64,000 nt of DNA from Schauerella fraxinea (GTDB lineage Bacteria > Pseudomonadota > Gammaproteobacteria > Burkholderiales > Burkholderiaceae_B): contig JAVDKL010000003.1 of assembly GCA_030849965.1 (NCBI GenBank), positions 310,001 through 374,000 on the forward strand, given 5' to 3'. Shown piece by piece: positions 9,376 to 17,706 of the stretch. A program made the translations under genes and the position numbers. The notes under the pieces were generated by a model, which was not told where the DNA came from, searched no databases, and saw only the letters and a program-made list of their open reading frames with translations. Position 1 is the first letter of the stretch. The number at the start of each line of letters is the position of its first letter.

Positions 9376-9524
9376 ATCGGATGTCGAAACGCAGTTGGCG
9401 CGGTGAAAACCCCAGCAGCGTGGTGATCGAAATAAGTTCTGATCCCGACGTGCCACGGTTGTCTCCTCCACCCTCCTCCTTTGGTGGATTTAGCCCGAGA
9501 TCGCAAGATCTCGGGCTTTTTTTT
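9376..9524 (+). ncRNA. Candidate small RNA or leader RNA with CUCCUCC loop and intrinsic terminator
   Basis: A roughly 149-nt transcript is framed by a good promoter and a perfect intrinsic terminator. Inside, CGTGG (9419-9423) can pair with CCACG (9453-9457), with nested GATC/GATC pairing. CCACC (9468-9472) pairs with GGTGG (9483-9487) to present a ten-base loop CTCCTCCTTT, complementary to Shine-Dalgarno sequences; a second CTCCTCC lies at 9463-9469. This is the design of Hfq-type small RNAs that block ribosome binding. It matched no RNA family I can name (not 6S, SRP, RNase P or tmRNA). The alternative is an attenuating leader for the glycan operon 180 bases downstream. An ATG at 9381 opens a frame that runs through the terminator and is unlikely to be a gene. 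Confidence 0.6.
9493..9524 (+). terminator. Perfect intrinsic terminator before the glycan operon
   Basis: GCCCGAGATC and GATCTCGGGC form a perfect 10-bp stem around a GCAA tetraloop, followed directly by eight Ts. It ends the candidate small RNA, or attenuates transcription into the glycan operon. Confidence 0.92.
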
Positions 9525-9703
9525 GCCTTTTTTTGGGCTAGCATGGCGCCATCCCCGGGGTTTACCCCAATCAGGAAGACCATGCTCAAGCTGTTACGTT
9601 TTGTTTGCCGCGATTTCACTTCATCATTCGCACCATATATGGACGTTACATGCGGCCCGCATAATGCTGATCTGACTTCGCACGACCATTTCAAGGACGC
9701 CTT
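9525..9703. other. Spacer between the terminator and the glycan operon
   Basis: Holds a GGGG-TTTA-CCCC hairpin, a CCATATATGG palindrome near 9634-9643 and a CATAAT hexamer near 9660 that could be a -10 element without a good -35. No ops/JUMPstart motif (GGCGGTAGCGTG) was found. Confidence 0.4.
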
Positions 9704-10807
9704 GTGACGTGGCTCTATATCTGCGTGGTCGCGTTCATGGTGGGTGGACTCATCGTGGCGTCGGAGCGTTGGCACGGTGCCTTCACCGGCGATAGCGACC
9801 TCAACAAACCTCAAGCGAGCCATTCGCGCGCAACCCCCCGGGTGGGCGGTTTGGCCGTACTCGCCGGCTCCTTGGCGGGTTTGCTCGTGCTGGGTCCCAG
9901 CAATATGACGTTGACGTGGCTCTGGCCCGCGTTGTTCGTCTCGGCCTTGCCCGTATTCGTGGCGGGCCTCCTTGAAGACATCACCAAAGATATCGGCTCC
10001 GGCAAACGCCTGATGGCCGCCTTTTTGTCAGCCGCCATCGCTTGGTGGTTGCTGGGCGGCGTCACGCGCGTTGGTATCGCGCCGGTGGATTTCATCCTGG
10101 CTTATTGGCCGATCTCGTTGCTGTTCACCATGGTCGCTGTGGGTGGCTGCACGCATGCGCTCAATATCGTCGACGGCATGAACGGTTTGGCCGGCATGAT
10201 CGCGACGTTGATGGCGGTGTCCATCGCGCTGGTTGCGATCCAGGTCGGCGACATGCCGATTTTCATGATTGCCGCTGCCGTGGCGTCGGCAACACTGGGA
10301 TTCCTGGTCTGGAACTTCCCCTTCGGCCGGGTGTTCCTGGGCGATGGCGGCGCGTATTTCCTGGGCTTCATGCTGGCCGAGCTGGCCGTGTTGCTGGTGG
10401 TGCGCAATCCGTCGGTGTCGCCATTTTTTGCGCTCGCCGTGCTGTTCTATCCCGTTTTCGAAACCGGTTTTTCGATCTGGCGCCGCCGCTTCAAGCGCGG
10501 CACGCCGGTCGACCAGCCGGATGCGTTGCATTTGCATCAACTGGTATTTCGCCGGCTGGTGCGGGTCACGTTCAGCAAAGGTCGTCGCCGCTCGATTCCA
10601 GCCCTGTGCAATGCCTTGGCATCGCCGTATCTATGGGTGCTGGCGCTGATCGGGCTGGTGCCGGCCACCATCTGGTGGGACAACGCCTGGGCGCTCTGCG
10701 CCAGCATGGCCGTGTTTGCCGCCGTCTACATCTGGCTGTATTCGCGACTGGTGTCGTGGCGCAGGCCAGGCTGGTTATTGCTGCCGTCGGCGATACGAAC
10801 CGACTGA
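9704..10807 (+). CDS. WecA/MraY-family undecaprenyl-phosphate sugar-1-phosphate transferase
   Basis: A 367-residue polytopic enzyme that would start a glycan by moving a sugar-1-phosphate, probably a HexNAc, from a UDP-sugar to undecaprenyl phosphate on the inner membrane's cytoplasmic face. Family motifs are RVGGLAV near 46, an acidic LLEDITKD loop (normally DD), NIVDGMNG near 152, FLGDGGAYFLG near 208 and a histidine-rich HLHQLVFRR near 280. About ten membrane segments are visible. The start is GTG, six bases after AAGGA. It leads the glycan operon and fixes its lipid-linked character. Confidence 0.9.
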   Translation: MTWLYICVVAFMVGGLIVASERWHGAFTGDSDLNKPQASHSRATPRVGGLAVLAGSLAGLLVLGPSNMTLTWLWPALFVSALPVFVAGLLEDITKDIGSGKRLMAAFLSAAIAWWLLGGVTRVGIAPVDFILAYWPISLLFTMVAVGGCTHALNIVDGMNGLAGMIATLMAVSIALVAIQVGDMPIFMIAAAVASATLGFLVWNFPFGRVFLGDGGAYFLGFMLAELAVLLVVRNPSVSPFFALAVLFYPVFETGFSIWRRRFKRGTPVDQPDALHLHQLVFRRLVRVTFSKGRRRSIPALCNALASPYLWVLALIGLVPATIWWDNAWALCASMAVFAAVYIWLYSRLVSWRRPGWLLLPSAIRTD

Positions 10808-10905
10808 GTCGCCGGCGTCGTACTGGCGTCGCAGCACTCGGTTATCGTTTATCCCCCCTTTGTTCATTCAGGTTCCGTTGCACGTTGCGACGGTAGAGGA
10901 GAGTC

Positions 10906-12183
10906 ATGTTGCGTATTGAAGACGTCAAACTCGCGGTCGTTGGGCTGGGTTATGTGGGCCTGCCGTTGGCTGTGGAGTTCGGCAAAAAACGGTCCATCAT
11001 CGGATTCGACATCAACACGCGCCGCATCGATGCGCTCAATGCGGGCCATGATCACACGCTGGAAGTGGACGACGCCGAGCTCGCCAGCGCCCGCCACCTG
11101 AGCTACACGGCCGATCGCGCCAAGCTCGCGGATGCCAACGTCTACATCGTGACCGTCCCCACGCCGATCGACGACTACAAGCAACCCGACCTCACGCCGC
11201 TGATCAAGGCGAGCGAAACGATCGGCGCCGTGCTCAAGCGCGGCGATATCGTGGTGTACGAGTCCACTGTTTACCCGGGCGCCACCGAAGAAGATTGCGT
11301 GCCCGTGCTCGAACGCGTGTCTGGCCTTAAGTTCAACGTTGATTTTTTCGCCGGCTACAGCCCCGAGCGCATCAATCCGGGCGACAAGGCACACCGCGTC
11401 AGCACGATCAAGAAAGTGACGTCCGGCTCCACGCCCGACGTGGCTGAGCTCGTGGATCAGATCTACAAAGAGATCATCACTGCCGGGACGCACAAGGCGT
11501 CCAGCATCCGGGTGGCTGAGGCCGCCAAGGTGATCGAAAACACGCAGCGCGATGTGAATATCGCGCTCATCAACGAACTGGCGCTGATCTTCAACAAGAT
11601 GGGGATCGACACCGAGGCGGTGCTCGAAGCTGCCGGTACTAAGTGGAATTTCCTGCCGTTCCGTCCCGGTCTGGTGGGCGGCCACTGCATCGGCGTGGAT
11701 CCGTATTACCTCACGCATAAAGCACAGGCAATCGGCTATCACCCCGAAATCATCCTGGCCGGCCGGCGTCTGAACGATTCCATGGGCGGGTATGTGGTGT
11801 CGCAACTGGTCAAGTGCATGACCAAGCGGCGCATCCACGTGCAGGGCGCCCGTGTGCTCGTCATGGGCCTGGCGTTCAAGGAAAACTGCCCCGATCTGCG
11901 CAACACGCGTATCGTGGACATTGTGAATGAGCTGCGCGACTACAACGTCGAGGTGGATGTGTACGACCCGTGGGTCGATACCGCCGAGGCGCAGCACGAA
12001 TACGGTTTGACGCCGGTGAATTCGCCCAAGGCCGGCGCCTATGACGCGATCGTGTTGGCCGTGGCGCACACGCAATTCATCGAGATGGGGGCGGCGCGCA
12101 TTCGCGAGTTCGGCAAGCCGAACAATGTGCTGTACGACCTCAAGTATGTGCTCACGCCCCAAGAATCCGATCTGCGCCTGTAA
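10906..12183 (+). CDS. tviB: UDP-N-acetylglucosamine 6-dehydrogenase (TviB/WbpO type)
   Basis: A 425-residue NAD-dependent nucleotide-sugar dehydrogenase oxidising C6 of UDP-GlcNAc (or UDP-GalNAc) to the uronic acid in two steps. It has the N-terminal [13 protein letters not shown] Rossmann motif, VPTPID, ESTVYPG, the KVIENTQRD linker and the catalytic cysteine in [12 protein letters not shown] at about 261. That last motif and the 425-residue length place it with TviB/WbpO rather than UDP-glucose dehydrogenases. The start follows GAGGAGAGTC. It stands nine bases before tviC, its partner enzyme, so UDP-GalNAcA is the expected product of the pair. Confidence 0.92.
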   Translation: MLRIEDVKLAVVGLGYVGLPLAVEFGKKRSIIGFDINTRRIDALNAGHDHTLEVDDAELASARHLSYTADRAKLADANVYIVTVPTPIDDYKQPDLTPLIKASETIGAVLKRGDIVVYESTVYPGATEEDCVPVLERVSGLKFNVDFFAGYSPERINPGDKAHRVSTIKKVTSGSTPDVAELVDQIYKEIITAGTHKASSIRVAEAAKVIENTQRDVNIALINELALIFNKMGIDTEAVLEAAGTKWNFLPFRPGLVGGHCIGVDPYYLTHKAQAIGYHPEIILAGRRLNDSMGGYVVSQLVKCMTKRRIHVQGARVLVMGLAFKENCPDLRNTRIVDIVNELRDYNVEVDVYDPWVDTAEAQHEYGLTPVNSPKAGAYDAIVLAVAHTQFIEMGAARIREFGKPNNVLYDLKYVLTPQESDLRL

Positions 12184-12192
12184 GGAGGCTTT

Positions 12193-13218
12193 ATGAGCTC
12201 GCAATACGAGAACGTGACGGCGCAATTGCGCGCCGAGCCCCGTACCTGGTTGGTCACGGGATGTGCCGGGTTTATCGGCTCGAACTTGCTGGAGAGCTTG
12301 CTCAAGCTCGACCAGAATGTGGTCGGCCTGGATAACTTCGCCACCGGCTACCAGCGCAACTTCGATGAAGTGCAGGCATTGGTGACGCCCGAGCAGTGGG
12401 CGCGCTTTCGTTTCATCGAAGGCGATATTCGCGATGGCGAAGCGTGCGCAAGTGCCTGCGCAGGTGTCGATTTCGTCCTGCATCAGGCGGCCTTGGGTTC
12501 GGTGCCGCGCTCGTTGAAAGACCCGGTCACCACCAACGCCGTGAATATCGGCGGTTTCTTGAACATGCTGGTGGCTGCGCGCGATGCCGACGTCAAGTCG
12601 TTCGTGTACGCCGCATCGAGTTCGACATATGGCGATCACCCGGCCCTGCCGAAGGTCGAAGAGAACATCGGCAAGCCGTTGTCGCCGTACGCCGTCACCA
12701 AATACGTCAACGAACTGTATGGCGACGTGTTCGCACGCGCCTACGGATTTGGCAGTATTGGCTTGCGCTACTTCAATGTGTTCGGCAAACGTCAGGATCC
12801 CAACGGCGCCTATGCCGCGGTGATCCCGAAATGGATCGCGGCGATGATTCGCGGTGAAGACGTAGTCGTCAACGGCGACGGCGAGACCAGCCGCGATTTC
12901 TGCTTTGTGGAAAACGCGGTGCAGGCCAATATCCTGGCCGCACTGGCGCAGCCGGAAGGCGTCAATCAGGTCTACAACGTGGCCGTCAATGCTCGCACCA
13001 GTTTGAACGAGTTGTTCGCCCATCTGGCCGACCAGCTCGGCCGCCACGGTGTGCAGTACGACAAGCAGCCGGTGTATGCCGAGTTCCGCTCGGGCGATGT
13101 GCGGCATTCACAAGCCGATATCGACAAGGCGCGCAATCTGTTGGGCTACGAGCCCAAGCACGACATCCTTCGGGGTCTCGAGGTTGCCATGCCTTGGTAC
13201 ACGCAATTCCTGCGCTGA
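12193..13218 (+). CDS. tviC: UDP-GlcNAc/UDP-GlcNAcA 4-epimerase (TviC/WbpP type)
   Basis: An extended short-chain dehydrogenase/reductase of 341 residues that interconverts gluco and galacto forms of UDP-HexNAc or its uronate at C4. The N-terminus carries an NAD motif [13 protein letters not shown], with [10 protein letters not shown] (the serine site) and the catalytic YAVTK at about 166-170; SLGSVPRS is typical of the WbpP/TviC branch. A strong AAGGAGG precedes the ATG by five bases. Together with the preceding dehydrogenase it gives UDP-GalNAcA, as in Vi antigen or Pseudomonas O6 antigen synthesis. Confidence 0.92.
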   Translation: MSSQYENVTAQLRAEPRTWLVTGCAGFIGSNLLESLLKLDQNVVGLDNFATGYQRNFDEVQALVTPEQWARFRFIEGDIRDGEACASACAGVDFVLHQAALGSVPRSLKDPVTTNAVNIGGFLNMLVAARDADVKSFVYAASSSTYGDHPALPKVEENIGKPLSPYAVTKYVNELYGDVFARAYGFGSIGLRYFNVFGKRQDPNGAYAAVIPKWIAAMIRGEDVVVNGDGETSRDFCFVENAVQANILAALAQPEGVNQVYNVAVNARTSLNELFAHLADQLGRHGVQYDKQPVYAEFRSGDVRHSQADIDKARNLLGYEPKHDILRGLEVAMPWYTQFLR

Positions 13219-13219
13219 T

Positions 13220-14590
13220 TTGAAAGCGCTGCGCGCCAGATTCAACGCCATCAACCCGGACCACCAGCGGATCTTTCGCGGCGCGGCCCGGGTAGCGTTG
13301 TTTCTGGTGCTAGGCAAAGCGGCAGGCGCCATCAAAGAGATGGCGGTGGCGTATCGCTACGGTGTCAGCGACGCGGTCGATGCCTATCAGTTCACCATGA
13401 CGATGGCATCGTGGATGCCCGTCACGATCGTGGGCGTGCTGTCGGTGGTGTTGATTCCCGTGCTGGTGCGCCTGCGGCGCGCCGACGATGCGGAGCGCGT
13501 GCACTTCGTACGCGAGTTGCAGGGCATCATGGCGATCGGTGCACTCGCTCTGGGCTTGCTGATCTGGTGGGTGTGGCCGTTCGTGGTGGATCTGCTGGGC
13601 GGCGGCTTGTCGGCCACCGTGCAGGGCATGACCGATCAATTGCTGTGGGCATTCGCGCCGGTCGCCGGCTTGATGCTCATCGCGGGCATCAGTTCGGCGC
13701 GGTTGCGGGCGCATGAGCGCCATGTAAACACCTTGCTCGACAGTGTGCCGGCCGTGTCGGTGCTGATCTTCGTGATGCTGGCCACGACTACCCCCGGCGT
13801 GGGGCCATTGGCTTGGGGCACGCTGGTGGGTTACGCCGTGCAAACGGTATGGCTGGCCTGGCTGGCCGCACGCGCCGACCGCGGCTTTTGGGGGGCGCCC
13901 GTGGTGGCCTTCCGGTCCCCGCACTGGCCGATGTTGGTCCGCGCAGCGGGTGTCATGCTGATCGGGCAATTTGCGATGAGTTTCGTGGGGCCGCTGGATC
14001 AGTATGCGGCCGCCAATCTGGGTTCGAACGCCAACGCCACGCTGGGCTATGCCGCGCGGCTGTTGTCGTTGCTGTTGGGGATCGGCGCCGTCTCGGTGGG
14101 CCGTGCGGCCCTGCCGGTGCTGGCCGATGTGCAGGCACGCGGCGACGGCGCGCAGGCCCGCGTCATGGCGCTCAAATGGTCGATCGCCATGGTGGGCGCG
14201 GGCGCCGTGGTCGTAGTGATCGGCTGGCTATTGGCGCCGTGGGGTGTGCGTGTGCTGTTCGAGCGCGGCGCATTTACCGCCGACGACACGATTGCGGTAG
14301 CGAGCGTGTTGCGCTGGGGACTCTTGCAGTTGCCGTTTTATTTTGGCGTGTTGATTCTGGTGCAGTTGCTCGCCAGCCAGAATCGCTACCGCATCATGGC
14401 GGCGATCGCCGTGGCCAATTTTCTGCTCAAGGCCGTGTTGAACATGGTGCTGGCGCCCCGCATGGGCACGGCCGGCATCATGTTGGCCACGAGTTTCATG
14501 TACGCCTTGTCGTACGTCTGCTATGTGGTGGTCGCGCTCAAGCCGGCCGCACTGGTGGCGGCCAATGGCCAATCGAAGCCAGGAGCCTGA
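13220..14590 (+). CDS. MurJ/MviN-family lipid-linked oligosaccharide flippase
   Basis: A polytopic protein of about 456 residues in the MOP exporter superfamily, MviN/MurJ-like: GAIKEMAVAYRYGVSDAVDAYQF resembles the family's first cytoplasmic segment, and LFERGAFTADDT and the ASQNRYRIM..ANFLLKAVLN region match the second half. Around a dozen membrane helices are visible. No ATG precedes the conserved N-terminus; TTG, one base after the tviC stop, is the likely start, implying coupled translation, but this is uncertain. It probably flips the lipid-linked glycan made by this operon, taking the place of Wzx, rather than lipid II. Confidence 0.8.
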   Translation: MKALRARFNAINPDHQRIFRGAARVALFLVLGKAAGAIKEMAVAYRYGVSDAVDAYQFTMTMASWMPVTIVGVLSVVLIPVLVRLRRADDAERVHFVRELQGIMAIGALALGLLIWWVWPFVVDLLGGGLSATVQGMTDQLLWAFAPVAGLMLIAGISSARLRAHERHVNTLLDSVPAVSVLIFVMLATTTPGVGPLAWGTLVGYAVQTVWLAWLAARADRGFWGAPVVAFRSPHWPMLVRAAGVMLIGQFAMSFVGPLDQYAAANLGSNANATLGYAARLLSLLLGIGAVSVGRAALPVLADVQARGDGAQARVMALKWSIAMVGAGAVVVVIGWLLAPWGVRVLFERGAFTADDTIAVASVLRWGLLQLPFYFGVLILVQLLASQNRYRIMAAIAVANFLLKAVLNMVLAPRMGTAGIMLATSFMYALSYVCYVVVALKPAALVAANGQSKPGA

Positions 14591-14591
14591 T

Positions 14592-15731
14592 GTGTCGTTG
14601 CGGGTCATGATCGTCATCCATTCCTTGCGCGGCGGCGGTGCCGAACGCGTAGCCGCCGATCTCAGCCGGCATTGGGCGGATGCGGGCCGCACGGTGATGG
14701 TGGTCACGCAAACCGACGACCACGGCGACGTCTATCCCTTGCATCCCGACGTGCAGCGCGAAACCCTCACACTGGCCGGCGCCACGGGCGGCGGCTGGCG
14801 TGGGATCACGGCGAACTTCAAACGTGTGCGCGCCTTGCGCCGGCTGATGGTGTCGTTCAAACCCGATGTGGTGCTGGGCATGATGACGACCGCCTCGGTG
14901 CTCTCGGTGCTTGCCGCGCGCGGTCTGCCGTGCGCCGTCGTGGCGACCGAACACACGCATCCGCCGTCGCAGCGCATCTCGGGTATGTGGCGCCGCTTGC
15001 GGCGCTGGACGTATCCGCGCGCCGATCGCGTGGTGGCACTCACCAGCGGCACGGCCCGTTGGCTGGACAAGCATGTGCCGGGCGCGCATCTGGACGTCAT
15101 TCCCAACCCGGTGCATTGGCCGCTGGCGCAGAGCGAACCGCATGTGCCGCCACCGCCTCGCAACGGTCGCCGCCGCGCGTTGGCCGTGGGGCGTTTGCAT
15201 CCGGATAAAGGCTTCGAGACATTGGTGACCGCGTTCAACAAGGTCGCCGCAGCGCATCCCGAATGGGATTTGATTATTCTGGGCGAGGGTGCCGAGCGCG
15301 CGCGCCTGACGGCGCACATCGCAGCGGCCGGCTTGAGCGAGCGTGTGTTGCTGCCGGGTCGCGTGGGCAATGTGGGCGATTGGTACGGCGCGGCGGATTT
15401 ATATGTGTTGAGTTCGCGCTTCGAAGGGCTCTCGAACACCTTGCTCGAATCGATGGCCAGCGGCCTGGCCGCTGCCGCTTTCGATTGCGACACCGGTCCG
15501 CGAGAAATCGTGCGCGAAGGCGTGGACGGTGTGCTGGTGCGCCCCAATGGCGACGTGAGCGCGATGGCGCAGGCGCTCGATGCGCTGATGGCTGACGACG
15601 CGCACCGCGAGGCGTTGGGTGCTCGGGCTATCGAAGTGCGGGAGCGGTTTTCGCCCGAACACGTATTGAACCGCTGGCAAAAAGTATTCGACGATGCGCG
15701 CGATCAGGCGGCAGGCCGCGCGAGCTTATAA
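14592..15731 (+). CDS. GT4-family glycosyltransferase (first of four)
   Basis: A GT-B fold transferase of 379 residues. It opens with MIVIHSLRGGGAERVAADL, the glycine-rich N-terminal motif of GT4 enzymes, has LAVGRLHPDKGFETLV near 200 and the donor-binding EX7E motif in EGLSNTLLE near 280. The start is taken as GTG six bases after AGGAG, right after the flippase stop; an ATG five codons on is the alternative. It resembles the third GT4 gene here more than the others (both have a GGAERVAA start and FDC-x-GPREI/M). Sugar and linkage cannot be predicted. Confidence 0.88.
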   Translation: MSLRVMIVIHSLRGGGAERVAADLSRHWADAGRTVMVVTQTDDHGDVYPLHPDVQRETLTLAGATGGGWRGITANFKRVRALRRLMVSFKPDVVLGMMTTASVLSVLAARGLPCAVVATEHTHPPSQRISGMWRRLRRWTYPRADRVVALTSGTARWLDKHVPGAHLDVIPNPVHWPLAQSEPHVPPPPRNGRRRALAVGRLHPDKGFETLVTAFNKVAAAHPEWDLIILGEGAERARLTAHIAAAGLSERVLLPGRVGNVGDWYGAADLYVLSSRFEGLSNTLLESMASGLAAAAFDCDTGPREIVREGVDGVLVRPNGDVSAMAQALDALMADDAHREALGARAIEVRERFSPEHVLNRWQKVFDDARDQAAGRASL

Positions 15732-15753
15732 GCAGTATGAGACGAGACAGGTT

Positions 15754-17706
15754 ATGTGTGGAATAGCGGGAATATGGGGCGGGCTTGCCGAAAAGTCCCG
15801 CGTATTGGCTGAGAGCTGCCGGCAGATTCGGCATCGCGGCCCGGACGATCACGGGCTGTGGGAAGACGCGGGCGCGGGCATTGCCTTGGCGCATGTGCGC
15901 CTGGCCATTCTCGATCTGTCGCAGGCCGGCCATCAACCCATGATCTCGGCGTGCCAGCGGTACGTGTTGGTGCTCAATGGCGAGATCTACAACCATCTGG
16001 CATTGCGGGCGCAGCTTGAGGCCAGCGGTGCCGCGCCCGATTGGCGCGGTCATTCGGATACCGAAACGGTGCTGGCCTGCCTGGTGGCCTGGGGCATGGA
16101 TCGCACGTTGCAGGCGTGCGTGGGCATGTACGCCATCGCGATGTGGGATCGCGAAAGCCGCTCGCTGTCCCTGGCACGTGACCGCATGGGCGAGAAGCCG
16201 CTGTACTACGGCTATGCCGATGGCAATCTGGTGTTCGCGTCCGAACTCAAAGCATTGCGACCGGTGCCCGGCTTCGGGCAGACGGTCAATCGCGATGCGC
16301 TGATGCTGTTGATGCGGCACAACTACATTCCCGCGCCGTGGTGCATCTACGATGGCATGGCAAAACTGCCGCCCGGCACGTGGCTCACGTTTTCCGAAAA
16401 CGATCTGCTGCACGCCACGATGCCCGAGCCCACGGTGTACTGGTCGGCACTGGCCGCAGCGCAGGCTGGCGAGCAATCGCCGCTCGCCTTCGAGAACGAT
16501 GCGGCGGCTGCGGATGCGTTGGAGCAGGTGCTGTCGCAGGCCGTGTCGGGCCAGATGCTGGCCGACGTGAAGCTGGGTGCGTTTCTGTCGGGCGGGATCG
16601 ATTCCTCGACCATCGTGGCGTTGATGCAGGCTCAGCGTGGCCAGCCGGTGCGTACCTTTGCCATCGGCTTTCACGAGAAAGGCTACGACGAAGCCGAGCA
16701 TGCCAAAGCAGTGGCGCGGCATTTGGGCACGGATCATTCCGAGCTTTATGTGACCGCCAACGATGCGCTTGCCGTGGTACCCACGCTCCCCGATCTCTAC
16801 GACGAACCGTTTGCCGACGCCTCGCAGATTCCGACCGCGCTGGTGACCCGCATGGCGCGCGAGCACGTGACCGTGGCGTTGTCGGGCGATGGCGGCGACG
16901 AGCTTTTCGGCGGCTACTCGCGTTACCTGCGAGTGCGCGACTGGTGGGCCAAATGCGAACGTGTGCCGCGTCTGGTGCGCCATCCGGTCGGGTTGGCGAT
17001 GTCGGCCTCGGCGCAATTGCCTGGCAATGGCGCCTGGCGCGGCAAGGTCGGCAAGATGGGCAGCCTGCTGCGCACGCGCACCAAGGGCGAGTTCTATCGC
17101 GAATTCGTGTCGTACTGGCATCATCCCGAAAATATCGTGATCGGCGGCACCGAGCCCGCCACGCCGTTTGCGCAGTTGATGACCGGGTCCACCTTGGACG
17201 CCATGATGAAGCTGGACAGCGTGACCTACCTGCCCGACGACATCCTGGTGAAGGTCGATCGGGCCGCCATGGCGGTAGGCCTGGAAACGCGGGTGCCGCT
17301 GATCGATCATCGGGTGTATGAATTTGCCTGGCAATTGCCCGCACGCTACAAGCTGCGCGATCGCACCGGCAAGTGGTTGCTGCGGCAGGTGCTGTATCGC
17401 CATGTGCCGCAAGCGCTGGTCGACCGTCCCAAGCGCGGTTTTTCGGTGCCGCTCGCCGCCTGGTTGCGCGGGCCGTTGCGCGAGTGGGCCGATGCCTTAC
17501 TCGATCCTGTGCGACTGCGCGATCAGGGCTACTTCAAACCCGAGCCCATCGTGCAGAAATGGCGCGAGCATCGCTCGGGCCAGCGCAATTGGAGCAGCCA
17601 CTTGTGGGGCGTATTGATGATGCAAGCCTGGCTCGAGCGGCATCCGCCGGGCGAGGCGCTGGTCGCGCGCGATGCGCCGCTGATCGTGACGCGAGAAGCC
17701 GCATGA
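15754..17706 (+). CDS. asnB: AsnB-like glutamine-dependent amidotransferase in glycan cluster
   Basis: A 650-residue asparagine synthase-like protein. Cys2 (MCGIAGIWG) is the class II glutamine amidotransferase nucleophile, followed by RHRGPDDHG and NGEIYNHL; the C-terminal ATP-pyrophosphatase domain has the PP-loop SGGIDSS near 279 and SGDGGDELFGGY near 375. In surface-glycan clusters such proteins (for example WbpS in Pseudomonas O6) are thought to convert the carboxylate of a uronic acid to an amide. The position among glycosyltransferases and after tviBC supports that role over asparagine supply. It ends in an ATGA overlap with the next gene. Confidence 0.88.
   Translation: MCGIAGIWGGLAEKSRVLAESCRQIRHRGPDDHGLWEDAGAGIALAHVRLAILDLSQAGHQPMISACQRYVLVLNGEIYNHLALRAQLEASGAAPDWRGHSDTETVLACLVAWGMDRTLQACVGMYAIAMWDRESRSLSLARDRMGEKPLYYGYADGNLVFASELKALRPVPGFGQTVNRDALMLLMRHNYIPAPWCIYDGMAKLPPGTWLTFSENDLLHATMPEPTVYWSALAAAQAGEQSPLAFENDAAAADALEQVLSQAVSGQMLADVKLGAFLSGGIDSSTIVALMQAQRGQPVRTFAIGFHEKGYDEAEHAKAVARHLGTDHSELYVTANDALAVVPTLPDLYDEPFADASQIPTALVTRMAREHVTVALSGDGGDELFGGYSRYLRVRDWWAKCERVPRLVRHPVGLAMSASAQLPGNGAWRGKVGKMGSLLRTRTKGEFYREFVSYWHHPENIVIGGTEPATPFAQLMTGSTLDAMMKLDSVTYLPDDILVKVDRAAMAVGLETRVPLIDHRVYEFAWQLPARYKLRDRTGKWLLRQVLYRHVPQALVDRPKRGFSVPLAAWLRGPLREWADALLDPVRLRDQGYFKPEPIVQKWREHRSGQRNWSSHLWGVLMMQAWLERHPPGEALVARDAPLIVTREAA

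Noticed and set aside
9525-9703. ops/JUMPstart element for RfaH
   Set aside because: GGCGGTAGCGTG and the wider JUMPstart sequence were not found.
9381-9707. Small protein starting at the ATG just after the promoter
   Set aside because: The frame passes through the terminator stem and its T-tract, giving a Phe-rich run, and there is no ribosome-binding site.
10864-13107. A 747-codon open frame on the minus strand
   Set aside because: It lies fully antisense to tviB and tviC, which are unmistakable; its composition (His/Ala/Gly/Arg rich) is the usual shadow of a GC-rich coding strand.
15628-17412. A 594-codon open frame on the minus strand
   Set aside because: Antisense shadow of asnB with no recognisable protein features.
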